DNA of 64,000 nucleotides from Erinaceus europaeus (taxonomy: Eukaryota > Chordata > Mammalia > Eulipotyphla > Erinaceidae): contig NC_080168.1 in NCBI RefSeq assembly GCF_950295315.1, positions 66,163,254 to 66,227,253 on the forward strand, read 5' to 3'. Below the pieces are notes generated by a model. That model had not been told where the DNA came from. It saw only the letters and a list, made by a program, of their open reading frames with translations, and ran no database searches. This document shows, piece after piece, positions 11,352 to 22,084 of the stretch. The position numbers were made by a program, and so were the translations under genes. The first letter of the stretch is position 1. Each line of letters opens with the position of its first letter.

Positions 11352-11624
11352 GGGAGTCGGGCTGTAGCGCAGCAGGTTAAGTGCAGGTGGTGCAAAGCAC
11401 AAGGACCGGTATAAGGATCCCAGTTCGAACCCCGGCTCCCCACCTGCAGGGGAGTCGCTTCACAGGCGGTGAAGCAGGTCTGCAGGTGTCTATCTTTCTC
11501 TCCTCCTCTCTGTCTTCCCCTCCTCTCTCCATTTCTTTCTGTCCTATCCAACAACGACTACAACAATAAAACAACAAGGGCAACAAAAGGGAATAAATAA
11601 AATAAATATTAAAAAAAAAGAAAA
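11352..11624 (+). mobile_element. SINE (short form), young copy
   Basis: Head GGGAGTCGGGCTGTAGCGCA and B-box GTTCGAACCCC, with the 14-bp duplication GAAAAGGCCTTCTA at 11338-11351 and 11625-11638. Inserted in the class I element. Confidence 0.95.
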
Positions 11625-12094
11625 GAAAAGGCCTTCTAAAAATTATATAGAGATGTATAGGCCAATTCTGGTCATTAGATTGTCAATTTCGGTGAACTCC
11701 TAATTTGGTTTTGTATATGTCTTACTGGTTACAAATGTACAACTGCAGCAGTGATACCCCTTCAATCATACTGCCAGGTTCTCTGATGGGGTCTCCAAGG
11801 GGCAGTAAAATGCCCCACAAATCTCTCTAAGGTAAATAGAATTTTTACCTAAATTTGGCCTAAAATTTGACCTAAATTTGGCACTAAATTTGGCCTTTTG
11901 TTGCTCAAATCTGCCCCAGATATTAGAAGAAAGTTACAGAAGACAGAAAGATTTTAAAAAAAGCTGAGCGATTGCTCAGAGTTTTTTAAAAAGTTGGCAA
12001 GTGTTTTGACATTAGACTTTGAGAAGAAAAAAAAGAGAAAGTTGGGGCAGTGCCCAGAGGGAAAAGAAAAGTCAGAAAGATGGGGCTAAGGGTA

Positions 12095-12150
12095 GAGAAA
12101 GATCAGTGATGTTACTGCAAAGAGAAAGGACACTGGGAGAAAGGCTGTTT
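12095..12150 (+). pseudogene. Gag nucleocapsid zinc-knuckle remnant (class I)
   Basis: The plus strand encodes [11 protein letters not shown], a single CCHC knuckle in gammaretroviral style. The position of its first Cys is a TGA stop. It is preceded by a lysine-rich stretch. No longer gag frame survives. Confidence 0.65.
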
Positions 12151-12185
12151 TATCAACAAGCCATTTAGACTGCTTGTAGATGAAC

Positions 12186-12777
12186 TTAAAGGCATAAGCC
12201 AGGAAGTGTTGACCCAAAAATTTGGGCCATGGCACAGACCCGTTGCCTATTTGTCAAATATGGGACCCAGTGGCTGCTGGATGGACAAAAATGCCTGAGG
12301 ACAATAGCACCTGTGGCACAGCTGGTAAGGAAAGCAGAGAAGCTATCACTGGGGCAAGTCCAATGCCCATCTAACCTGCTACCAAGCTCTGTTCCTAGAC
12401 CGACCATGAGTGAAATTCAGTGCTGCCACCAGCCTGAACCCTGCCACCCTGATGTTGGAGACAGATTCTGAGGCTCCCCGCCAAAAAGCATGACTGCCAA
12501 GAGGTATGCCTTTGCTACATGGCATGTGCATGGAGCACGTGGGGAGGGAAGATTCCTGACCTCCACTGCGAAGATGATCCAGCACAAGGACCAGATACTG
12601 AATCTACTGGCTGTATGGACCCTGCAAGAAGCAGCCATGATCCAGTGTCCCGGACATCAGAAAAGAGACCGGAGGGCAGATGAAGCCACTTGTGCAGCTA
12701 CACAGCAAGCAGGGCCAGCTTTGACATTGAAAGAAAAGGTGAAAAGACATTGGAAAGTAGATTTTCACTTTCTATAA
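12186..12777 (+). pseudogene. Pol RT-end/RNase H remnant (class I)
   Basis: Two same-frame pieces, 12229-12471 and 12490-12777, are separated by TGA at 12469-12471. The first contains [20 protein letters not shown] and LSLGQ, resembling the connection between RT and RNase H in gammaretroviral pol. The second contains KRYAFATWHVHG and MIQCPGHQKRD, resembling the RNase H C-terminal half with its conserved His. The rest of RT, the protease and the integrase are missing, so the element has a large internal deletion. It lies about 35 bp downstream of the nucleocapsid remnant. Confidence 0.8.
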
Positions 12778-12809
12778 GATGATTCAGCACAAGAAGATAA
12801 CCACAGGGC

Positions 12810-13061
12810 TGTAAAAAGACCCTCACTTCCCCCATGCATATGCAATAGATAGCCATAATTGTAATACTGTCATGTGCTTTATCATGTAAGCCATGTATTC
12901 TGAAATGTATATAAACCCTAGTAAGACTTAGATAGGGGGTCGAGCACGCAATACAGCTGTGGGGTCTCAGCCCTAGCCCTATCCCGGGCTAGTAAATAAA
13001 GTTCTTTGTCTTTACATCACCCTGGTCTCTTGGTGAATTTCTTGGATTACCTAACCTAACA
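12810..13061 (+). repeat. Partial 3' LTR of the class I element
   Basis: It matches 7599-7845 with about a dozen substitutions and small indels and ends CCTAACA, then enters a CT-rich tract. The upstream 200 bp expected from the 5' LTR are absent. Confidence 0.8.
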
Positions 13062-13345
13062 CTTTCCCTTCTCTCCTCTCCCCTCCTCTCCTCTCCCTCC
13101 CCTTCTCTCCTCTCCTCCCTCTTCTCTCCCCTTCTCTACTCCCCCCTCTCCTCTCCCCTCCTCTTCTCCCCTTCACTCCTTTCCTCTCCTCCTCTCCCAT
13201 TCTCTCCCCTCCTCTTCTTTCCTCTCTTCTCCTCTCCCCTCCCCTTCTCCCCTTTCCCCATCTCTCCTCTTCTCTCCTCTCCTCCTTCTCTCCTCCCTCT
13301 CCTCACCCCATTCTCTCTTCTCCTTTTCTCCCCTCCCCTCCTTCA
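13062..13345. repeat. CT-rich low-complexity tract
   Basis: CTCTCC/CCCTTCT-type units on the plus strand, continuing the tract seen at 7308-7392. The class I element appears to have inserted into one original CT-rich array. Confidence 0.9.
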
Positions 13346-13653
13346 TCTCAAACACCCTGAATGACAAAACCCCAGAGACACCGAGGCCACATAGACTTCC
13401 CAGCACTCAGGTAAAAAGCCATAAAACTCATAAAAAGCCGCGGGGGGGGGGGCAGAGCCCCTGGAGTTTCCAACCTCAGGAAGAGCACCCAAGATCACTT
13501 ACGAGTTTCAGTCTGGCCTCTCCAGACACCTGTGGGTGGCCCTACCTCCACCCTCCACCTCCCCTCCTCCCTCAGGCACCTATGGGTGGCTATCACCTCC
13601 CCTGCCCCCAGCACCCGTGGGTGCCCCCTCCCACGCACACGGTGGCAGCCCAC

Positions 13654-13785
13654 CTTCATCCTGCACTCCTTCAGCAGTCCCTCCACGAACTTGGAGTTGG
13701 TCTGGGCGATGACGGCAGGGGACAGGTCCGACAGCTTGGGCTGCCTGGGGTTCTTGCCCAGACCCCGTGCCTCCTGCATGTACTT
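13654..13785 (-). CDS. DENND5B: DENND5B coding exon, start of RUN1 region
   Basis: This 132-bp exon of 44 codons is phase 0 at both ends. It reads [20 protein letters not shown], then [20 protein letters not shown], then CRMK. The acceptor is TTCCAG and the donor GTGGGC. The [21 protein letters not shown] stretch is nearly invariant between DENND5A and DENND5B and immediately precedes the first RUN domain. It joins [10 protein letters not shown] of the next exon. The exon sits just right of the old class I retroviral element and its CT-rich flank (13062-13345). Confidence 0.94.
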
Positions 13786-14019
13786 CTGGAAAGGGGGAAG
13801 CATGTGAGGCACAGCCCAGGGCAGGCCCAGAGAAGAAGCAGATGCCCCAGTGTCATCCCAGGGGAGCCCCAGAGGCCTAGCAGCCAGACTCTCACCACCA
13901 GCTCCAAAGGGCAAGGGGACAGCTTCAGACTCATTCCCCACAAGCAGGCATTTCTAGATGGGTTTCTTTCTCAGGGACACAAGGCTGCATGTGGCCAGGG
14001 ATGAATGTGTGTAGGTGTG

Positions 14020-14020
<1 letters not shown>

Positions 14021-14054
<34 letters not shown>

Positions 14055-14735
14055 TATTCTTTCTCTCTTTCCTTGGTGAGGCACATATCTTGGGAATACA
14101 TAATTTTACTGCTCCAAGGCCAAGTTTTTCACTATCTTTTTCATATATACACATACGGGTTAAGTGCACAATAGTAGAAAGCACAAGGGACCTGCACAAG
14201 GATCCCAGCTTGAGCCCCCGGTTCCCCACCTGCAGGGGGGGTCGCTTCACAAGTGGTGAAGCAGGTCTGCAAGTGTCTATCTTTCTCTCCCCCTCTCTGT
14301 CTTCCCTTCCTCTCTCCATTTCTCTCTGTTCTATTCACTAACAACTATAATAACAACAATGATGATAAACAACAAAGGCAACAAAAGAGGAAAATAGATG
14401 AAAAATGGCCTCCAGGAGCAGTGGATTCATAGTGCTGGCACAGAGCCCCAGCAATAGCTCTGGAGGTAAAAAAAAAAAAAAAAAAAGAAGAAGAAACACA
14501 GACAGAGACAGTGAGAGACAGAGATACCAGGGGCCAAACTGTGGTGCACCTGGTTGAGTGCACACATTATATTGTGCAAGGATGCAGGTTCAAGTCCCTG
14601 GTCCCCACCTGAAGGGGAAACCACAAATGGTGAAACAGGGCTTCAGGTGTCTCTGTTTCTTTCCCTCTCTACCTCCTCCTCCCCTCTCAATTTCTCTCTG
14701 TCTCTATTCAATAATAAATAAATTTAAAGAGAGAG
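14021..14735 (+). mobile_element. (TC)n and two plus SINEs
   Basis: (TC)n at 14021-14052. 14150-14485 is a long-form plus copy lacking the first bases of its head. 14528-14735 is a second-subfamily copy with head GGGGCCAAACTGTGGTGCAC and an A-rich tail. Confidence 0.85.
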
Positions 14736-14744
14736 AGAGAGAAT

Positions 14745-15235
14745 GAGATACTGTCCCAACAGCCATGGAGACTCTTCTGGTGCACGCTGTCTCCCGGTCC
14801 CTGACATCTGGATGTCAAGGCCCAGGCATGTAAGGGCCCAGGTGCTTCACTCACCACCACCCACCCCCTGGGAGTCAGAGATACAAGGCCCTGCCAGGCT
14901 TGCCAGGCCAGCCCTTTGCTGGGGCCAGTATTCAGCGTGAAGTCAGGAGCCCCAGGGTCTGGCTGCCCACCCCCTCCCCACCTGCACATCAAGAGGCAGT
15001 AGATGCCTCATGGAACTGCCAGGAGTCAGTGGTGGCAGAGTCCTGAGAAACCTGGCCACCCCTGTGCTGAGCTGAGTGGCCTTCTGGGGGTGTGGTCACT
15101 CCTCAGAACTTGCTGGGACCTGCCTGCTCCCTCCTCTGTGGTCACCTGCTCAGCCCATCCACACCTGCTCTCCCATCAGCACCTGGAGCAGAGACTCCAA
15201 CACATCCTGGCTCCTTGGGGCCATCATCACAGCTC
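14745..15235. other. Intron sequence without recognised features
   Basis: About 490 bp, GC-balanced, with no gene or repeat that I can name. Confidence 0.5.
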
Positions 15236-15259
15236 ACTTCCTTCCTTCCTTCCTCTTTC

Positions 15260-16112
15260 TTTCTCGAGACAGAGATAAATTGGAGTGGGGGGATAGAGAG
15301 AGAGACACCTGCAGACCTGCTTCACCACTCCTGAAGCTTCCCTCTTGCAGGTGGGAAGCGGGGGCTCAAACCTGGGTCCTCAACCATGGTAAGGTGTGCA
15401 CTCAACAGGGTATGCCAACACATGGCCCCTTCTTCTCTGCTTCTACAGTTGTAGAAGTGCTTTCTGGTAGCCCAGGGGTGGTGTGCAGTGAATTAATGGC
15501 TGGGCTCTCAAGCATGAAGCATGAGTTTGACACCCAACTCCTCATGCCCCAGGGTGATGCTCTGGTTCTATCTCCTCCTCCTGCTCTTCTTCCTTTCCCT
15601 CCTTCCCCTTCATAAATAAATCTTTAAGGAAGGGTTCCTGGTTGTACTTTCCTTTGGCTCAACAGACCTATCTCACTTGCTTACAATCACTTCAATGTGC
15701 AGTCACGCCCTATCTCCTAAGTAGGACCTCAAAGTAGGCTGAGTTTTCTTTCTTTTTCCTTCCTTCCTTCTTTCTTTTTTTTTTCCCCCTCCAGGGTTAT
15801 TGTTGGGACTTGATGCTTGCACTATGAATCCACTGCTCCTGGAGGCCATTTTTTTCCCATTTTTTTTGCCCTTGTTATTACCTTTATTATTATTGTTGCC
15901 ATTGCTGTTGTTGTTGGACAGGGCAGAGAAATGGAGAGAGGAGGCGAAAACAGAGAGGGGGAGAGAAAGATAGACACCTGCAGACCTGCTTCACCGCCTG
16001 TGAAGCGATTCCCCTGCAGGTGGGGAGCCTGGGGCTCAAACCGGGATCCTTGCGCCAGTCCTTGTGCTTGGCCCCATGTGCGCTTCACCCGCTGCACTAC
16101 CACACAGCCCCC
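15260..16112. mobile_element. Three SINE copies
   Basis: 15260-15428 minus, second subfamily. 15465-15630 plus, second tRNA-like family (CTCAAGCATGAAGCATGAGT). 15785-16112 minus long form, ending CACTACCACACAGCCCCC. Confidence 0.82.
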
Positions 16113-16546
16113 TGGCTGAGTTTTCAAGAGGGTTAAAAGCAGGTTTAGCGCAGCATCTGCAAGGCCTGGAGAGGCCTGTGTGGACACCCTCTACTCCCAC
16201 GTCTCTTGCCGGATCCTCAGTACCCGCCCCGTCGTGACCCCTGCACATTTCAGCCCACCAGACCTGGGTCACACGAGGCACAGATCTCTCGCTCAAGGTG
16301 CTTCAGGTGGTCCCCAGGGAGAATGGTCCCGCGGAAATTGCAGGAGTGAAAACAACAGCAGAAGTTTCCAGCTGTCTGTCAGTGGAGGGAATGACAGGTA
16401 CAGCCAACCTAGCTTTTAGAAAATGCACAGGAGCCCCTGGGTCCCACCGGCTGAGAGGCCTGGGTGCGGGCAGGGCTCCCGAAAGGGGTGTGAGTGGCAC
16501 CGGGACTGGCTGGCCACGCAGCTGGGGCTCCTGTGTGGGCACCTAC

Positions 16547-16637
16547 CTCCCTCAGCTCGTTGTCCAGGCCCACGTGCTCGGGGTGCTGGCGAAGTCGGTC
16601 CTTTCTGCGCTGCGTGGCGCTCCGGCTGACCCAGCGG
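16547..16637 (-). CDS. DENND5B: DENND5B coding exon, basic linker before RUN1
   Basis: This short 91-bp exon supplies the last base of an Asn codon and then 30 codons: RWVSRSATQRRKDRLRQHPE followed by HVGLDNELRE. The acceptor reads TCTCCAG and the donor GTAGGT. The NNN-RWVSRSA context and the HVGLDN sequence agree with DENND5B rather than DENND5A, which I recall carries a different basic segment. The exon ends in phase 0 and joins KYMQEAR of the next exon. It lies 2.8 kb from the following exon in an intron that contains SINEs only. Confidence 0.92.
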
Positions 16638-16726
16638 CTGGAGAGTCCCCGCGCCCAGCCAGAAAGAAACACAAGGTCACTTATCTCTGGGAGATGAACT
16701 GTTCAGAACCGCACTTGCTTTTTTTC

Positions 16727-17152
16727 TTTTTTTAAATTTTTTATATTTATTTTCCCTTTTGTTGCCCTTTTTTGTTGTTATTGTTGTAATTATTATTGTT
16801 GTTATTGATGTCGTCGTTGTTGGCTAGGACAGAGAGAAATGGAGAGAAGAAGGGAAGACAGAGAGGGGGAGTGAAAGATAGACACCTGCAGACTTGCTTC
16901 ACCGCTTGTAAGGCGACTCCCCTGCAGATGGAAAGCTGGAGACTCAAACAGGGATCCTTACACTGGTCCTTGCTTCGCGCCACGTGCGCTTAACCCCCTG
17001 CGCTACTGCCCGACTCCTCCGCACTTGCTTTTAAGAGTAGGGGCCCGTGGGTGGTTCACCTGGTAGGGTGCATCTGTCAGCAGGAGTGAGGACCCAGGCC
17101 ACCCCACGGAAGTGCCTGCAGGAGAAGTTTCCAAAGCAGTGGAGGAGAGCTG

Positions 17153-17191
<39 letters not shown>

Positions 17192-18540
17192 TATTCACCT
17201 CTCTCTGTCTCTCACCGTCTGTCTACAGGAAAGAAAAAAAAAAGGCACTGGGAAGACTCTACTGGCTGAGTTTTCTGCCAGCCTCCCCAATCTATTTTTC
17301 TTCCTTAAGATTTATTTTTAAAATATTTTCTTTACTTTTGGGTAGAGATAGAGAGGGCTGGGTGGTGGCACACTTGGTTAAGTGCACACATTACAATTTA
17401 TAAGGACCTGGGTTCAAGCCCCTGGTCCCCACCTGCAGGGGAAAGCTTCACGAGTGGTGAATCAGGACTGCAGGTATCTCTGTCTCTCTCCCTCTCTATC
17501 ATTCCCTTCCTCTAGATTTCTGGCTGTCTCTATCCAATAAATAAATAAAGATAATTAAAAAGCAAGAGAAATCCAGAGGGAAGGGGAGATAGAAAGGGAG
17601 AGAGACAGAGAGACATCTGCATCCCTGCTTCACCTCGTGAAGCTTTCCCCAAGTGGGGACCAGGGGTCAGCCTTTCTTTCTTCCTTTCTCACTCTTTCTT
17701 CCTTTTTTTTTTTTGCCTCCAGGGTTATCACTGGGGCTCGGTGGAATCCACTGCTCCTGGAGGCTATTTTTTTCCCTTTTGCTGCCCATTGTTATTATTA
17801 TTATTGTTGTTACTGCTCCTGGAGGTTATTTTTTCCTTTTGTTGCCCTTGTTGTTATTATTATTGTTGTCGTTGGATAAGACAGAGAGAAATGGAGAGAA
17901 GAAGGGAAGACAGAGAGGGGGAGAGAAAGACACCTGCAGACCTGCTTCACCCCTTGTGAATCGACCCCCCTGCAGGTGGAGAGCTGGGGGCTCAAACTGA
18001 GATCCTTATGCCAGTCCTTACACTTTGCACCATGTGTGCTTAACCCACTGTGCTACCTCCCAGCCCCTCTTTTTCCTCTCCTTCCTTCCTCCCTTCTTTC
18101 CTTCCTTTACTTCTTTTATATTTATTTTACCTTTTGTTGCCCTTACTGTTTTTCATTGTTGTTGTAGTTATTATTGTTGTTGTTGATGTCATCATTATTA
18201 GATAGGACAGAGAGAAATGGAGAGAGGAGGGGAAGACAGAGAGGGGGAGAGAAAGATAGACACTTGCAGACCTGCTTCACTGCTTTTGAAGCAACTCCCC
18301 TGCAGGTGGGGAGCCGGGGGCTCGAACCGGGATCCTTACGCCGGTCCTTGCACTTTGTGCCACGTGCGCTTAACCCAATGTGCTACCGCCGGACTCCCCC
18401 TTCCTTCCTTTCTACCAGGGTTATCACTGGGGCTTGGTGCCTACATGATGAACCCACTACTGCTGAGGGGACTTGGGGGCTTGAACTGGGTGGTCACACA
18501 TGGTAACGTGCACAGTTATCTCTTGTGCCACCGCCCAGCT
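16727..18540. mobile_element. SINE-rich block right of the exon at 16547-16637
   Basis: 16727-17018 minus short form. 17040-17240 a tRNA-like plus copy with (TC)n. 17300-17350 and 17570-17665 are halves of a minus copy split by a plus copy at 17355-17565. 17712-18064 minus long form. 18112-18396 minus short form with a well-kept head. 18410-18540 a minus fragment. Confidence 0.82.
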
Positions 18541-18654
18541 CTTCCCTGAGATGTTTAAATATGATATGCTTGGTACATCTACAAGAACCAAGTGGTTTCT
18601 GGTGCAGTTAATTTCTAGTCATTACCACAATCTCAAGGTCAAGAAATAATTTTT

Positions 18655-19050
18655 GGTGGTCTGGGAGGTGGTACAGTGGATAAAGTGCTGGACTCACAAG
18701 CATGAGGTCCTGAGTTTGATCCTCAGGAACACGTATACCAGAATGATACCTGGTTCTTTTTTTTTTATTTAAAAAAATTTTTTTTAATCTTTATTTATTT
18801 GCTGGAATAGAGACAGTCAGAAATTGAGAGGGAAGTGGGTGATAGAGAGGGAGAGACAGAGAGACACCTGCAGCACTGCTTCACCACTTATGGAGCTTTC
18901 CCCTGCAGGTGGGGGCTAGGGGCTGGAACCTGGGTCCTTGTGCACTGTAACATGTGCGCTCAACCAGGTGTGCCACCAACTGGCCCCCTGATATCTGGTT
19001 CTATCTCTCTCCTTCTATCCCTCTCATTAATAAAAATAAATTAAATATTA
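18655..19050 (+). mobile_element. Second-family tRNA-like SINE split by a minus SINE
   Basis: The plus copy lies at 18655-18762 and 18989-19050 (both parts contain TATCTGGTTCT/TACCTGGTTCT at the junction). A minus second-subfamily copy lies between, at 18763-18988. Confidence 0.78.
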
Positions 19051-19214
19051 AAAACATTTAAAAAAGTAAAGAAATAATTTTTGACTAGAGTATTGTTCAG
19101 TGGTGGTGACTGATGATTCTGGGGACCAAACCTGGCCCCTGCTGCTAAGGGCAGGAAAGGAAGCAAGACTTGTATCCTGCTCATTGCACTGTCTTCACGG
19201 CCCCCAATCTAGAT

Positions 19215-20466
19215 TTTTTTTTTTTCCTCTTTTTCCAGAGCACCCTTCAACTCTGGCTTTGGGTGGTGCTAGGGATTGTACTTTGGACCTTTGATTCCTC
19301 AGGCATGAAAGACTTTTTGCATCACCATTATGCTGTTTCCAGCTAGACTTCTTTTTATTTTTTAAACTTTATTTACTTATTTTAAATGATAGAGAGAAAT
19401 TAAGAGGGAAGGGGTGACAGAGAGGGAGACAGAGCAGCCCTGCTTCACCACTCCTGAAGCTTTCCTCCTGTAGGTAGGGAGCAGGGGTTTGAACCTGGGT
19501 CCCTGTGCATGATAATACATGCACTTAGCCAGGTGCACCGCCCAACCCTCTAGACTTCTTGTCCTCCTCCTCTTCCTTCTCTTCCTCCTCTTCTTTCTTC
19601 ACTTCCTCCTTTTTTTTTTTTTTTGCCTCCACGGTTATCTTTGGAACTCAGTGACAGTACTATGTGGATTGTCAGTGACAATCCACTGCTCCTGGTAGCC
19701 ATTTTTCCATTTTATTGGCTAGGACAGAGAGAGATTGAGAGAGGAGGGGGAGAGAGACAGAGAGACACCTGCTTCGTTGCTTTGCTGCTTGTGAAGCATC
19801 CCCCCTACAGGTGGGGAGCTAAGGGCTTAAACCAGGATCCTGGTGTAATGCTCTGCTTCTCTCTCCCACTAGTAAATACAATTAATTAATTAGTTAATTA
19901 TACCAGAGCCCTGCTCAGCTCTGTCTTGTGGTTATGCTGGGGACTGAACCTGGGGGCTCTGGTGGCTCAGGCAGGAGAGGTTTTTGTATAGCCAGTATGC
20001 TATCTCCCCCATCCTTACAATCTTTGTAAGTCATTTCAAAAACAGTTGGAAGGCCCAGGCAGTGGTGTTCCCAGTTAAGTGCACATGTAACCTGGGTTAG
20101 AGCTCCTGCTTCCCACCTATATGGGGGACACTTTTATTTTCTGTTCTTTTTTTTGCCTCCAGAGTTATTGCTGGGGCTTGGTGCAGAGAATCCACTGCTC
20201 CTGGAGGCTATTTTCCCCATTTTTTTGTTGATCTTGTTGTTGTTATTATGATTGTTGTTCTAGCTGCTGTTGGATAGGACAGAGAGAAATGGAGAAAGGA
20301 GGGGAAGACAGAGAGAGGGAGAGAAAGTCAAAAACCTACGGACCTGCTTCACCACCTATGAAGTGACTCCCCTGCAGGTGGGTAGCAGGGGGCTTAAACC
20401 AGGATCCTTATGCTGGTCCTTGCACTTTGTGCCATGTGCACTTAACCCACTGTGCTACCGCCCAGC
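19215..20466 (-). mobile_element. Minus-strand SINE block
   Basis: 19215-19345 is a third tRNA-like family. 19354-19549 is a copy with the 11-bp duplication CTAGACTTCTT on both sides. 19611-19850 is a long form. 20143-20466 is a long form. A plus head fragment lies at 20045-20130. Confidence 0.8.
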
Positions 20467-20609
20467 CCTTGGGGAGGGGAGGGGGACATACTTTTTGAAG
20501 TGGTGAAGCAGGTCTTTAAGTGTTTCTCTTTCTCTCTTCCTCTCTATCTCCCCTTCCCCTCTCAACTTCTCTTTGTCCTATCTAATAGAAAGAAAGAAAG
20601 AAGGTCAAA

Positions 20610-21735
20610 TAGATGGGGTTTACAGTCAACAATATTTATACCCTTTTCCCATATTTGGGAGCTACTCTCTTCCCTGATCCAGCTTTCTGCCCCTTTTCCA
20701 GCCATGACATCATCTCCCCAGACAATAACTTGGATCTACCTGCATATCAGATTTCAGGCTCAGGCAAAAAAACAAAAAAACAAAAACTAGTATAGCCACA
20801 AGCCCTTTGGAATATAATTAAAATATTCCTATTAGCTATCTACAAAATAGAGGACTCCCCAACACTTCAGCTCTACTATTCCAGCCTTTAGGTCCATGAT
20901 TGTTCAACAATTTGTTTGTCTTTGTATGTTAACTCTCTTTTCAGCCACCAGGTTCCAGATGCCAGCATGATGCCGACCAGACTTCCCTGGACAGATGACC
21001 CCACCAATGTGTCCTGGAGCTCTGCTTCCCCAGAGGAAAGAGAGAGACAGGGAAAGAGAGACTAGGGAAAGAGACTAGGGAAAGAGAGAGACAGGGAAAG
21101 AGAGACTAGGGAAAGAGACTAGGGAAAGAGAGAGACAAGGAAAGAGAGACTAGGGAAAGAGACTAGGGAAAGAGAGACTAGGGAAAGAGACTAGGGAAAG
21201 AGAGAGACAGGGAAAGAGAGACTAGGGAAAGAGAGAGACAGGGAAAGAGAGACTAGGGAAAGAGACTAGGGAAAGAGAGAGACAGGGAAAGAGAGACTAG
21301 GGAAAGAGAGAGACAGGGAAAGAGAGACTAGGGAAAGAGACTAGGGAAAGAGAGAGACAGGGAAAGAGAGACTAGGGAAAGAGACTAGGGAAAGAGAGAC
21401 TAGGGAAAGAGACTAGGGAAAGAGAGAGACAGGGAAAGAGAGACTAGGGAAAGAGACTAGGGAAAGAGAGAGACAGGGAAAGAGAGACTAGGGAAAGAGA
21501 CTAGGGAAAGAAAGACAGGCTGGGAGTATGGATCGACCAGTCAAGCCAGACCTTCCACCTTCTGCATCCCACAATGACCTTGAGTCCATACTCCCAGAGG
21601 GATAAAGAATAGGAAAGCTATCAGGGGATGGGATGAGATAAGGAGAGTGGAAATTGTGTGGAGTTGTACCCTCTTATCCTATGATTTTGTTAATGTCTCC
21701 TTTTTATAATTAATTAATTAATTAATTAAAAAAAA
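20610..21735 (+). mobile_element. L1 3' UTR (second type) with expanded internal tandem repeat
   Basis: The part at 20610-21035 matches no coding sequence. The right end (GACTGGGAGTATGGATC-like, then TTGTGTGGAGTTGTA and TTTTGTTAATGTCTCC) matches the copies at 46261, 49831 and, inverted, 50255. The tail is ATTAATTAATT then A-rich. Positions 21036-21520 are a tandem array of GGGAAAGAGA-type units that is only about 25 bp long in the copy at 49831. I call it L1 from memory of similar mammalian 3' UTRs. Confidence 0.6.
21036..21520 (+). repeat. Minisatellite of GGGAAAGAGAGACTA units
   Basis: About 480 bp built from three alternating sub-units: GGGAAAGAGAGACTA, GGGAAAGAGACTA and GGGAAAGAGAGAGACA. 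They are ordered into higher-order groups. The array is pure purine on the plus strand apart from CT/C punctuation. It sits inside an L1-like 3' UTR between CCCCAGAGG and GACAGGCTGGGAG. Confidence 0.92.
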
Positions 21736-22084
21736 GAAAGAAGGAAAGAAGGAAGGAAGGAAGGTAAGAAAGAGAAAGAGGGAGGAAGGAAGGCAGGAAA
21801 AAACCACCAGGAAAGGTGGTTTCATTGTACAAGAACAGAGCCTCAGTGATAATTTTGGTGGCAATAAAAAAACAGTTGGCAAGCCTAATGGTTCAGCAAA
21901 AGTGAAACTGCTTCCTACTCCTCTCATCTGGAAGCACTCATCTGGGCCAGGAGGCCTCGGCACTCTTTCACCTCTCTCTTGCTCCCCAATGGAGAGGCTA
22001 AGAATGAATTTGGAGCAAGCACTTTGCACTGCCTCTTTGCCTACCGCTATCTCTCCATCTCTCCTCTCTCTAAAATAAAGAACT

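Larger units (their letters stand above)
8618..11720 (+). other. Leader and AT-rich non-coding interior of the class I element
   Basis: No gene is recognisable. 8618-9110 is a GC-rich leader-like sequence. 9118-11720 is AT-rich, rich in short T and A runs, and collinear in several blocks with the post-pol region of the young provirus: 9250-9273 with 30461-30483, 9853-9990 with 30609-30740, 10060-10150 with 30743-30845, 10186-10310 with 30846-30985, and 11640-11720 with 31115-31190. About 950 bp (10380-11340) has no partner there. Two SINEs interrupt it. Confidence 0.7.
7397..13061 (+). mobile_element. Old class I (gammaretrovirus-like) LTR element, decayed
   Basis: The element has a 5' LTR at 7397-7845, a primer site at 7848-7865, a leader, an AT-rich middle, remnants of gag nucleocapsid (about 12100-12150) and pol RT/RNase H (about 12186-12777), and a 3' LTR of which only 12810-13061 is recognisable. 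The aligned LTR parts (7599-7845 and 12810-13061) differ at about a dozen places, so the copy is much older than the class II provirus. Both ends lie in CT-rich DNA with a possible 4-bp duplication CTTT (7393-7396, 13062-13065), a size usual for class I; in such sequence it could be chance. Later insertions are a solo LTR (8284-8611) and two SINEs (9554-9841, 11352-11624). No frame is intact. Confidence 0.82.

Noticed and set aside
13062..13345. Regulatory GAGA/CT element
   Set aside because: Irregular low-complexity tract, matching the other flank of the class I element; no sign of regulation beyond composition.
21036..21520. CRISPR-like array
   Set aside because: Units are contiguous without unique spacers; it is a minisatellite in a mammalian genome.
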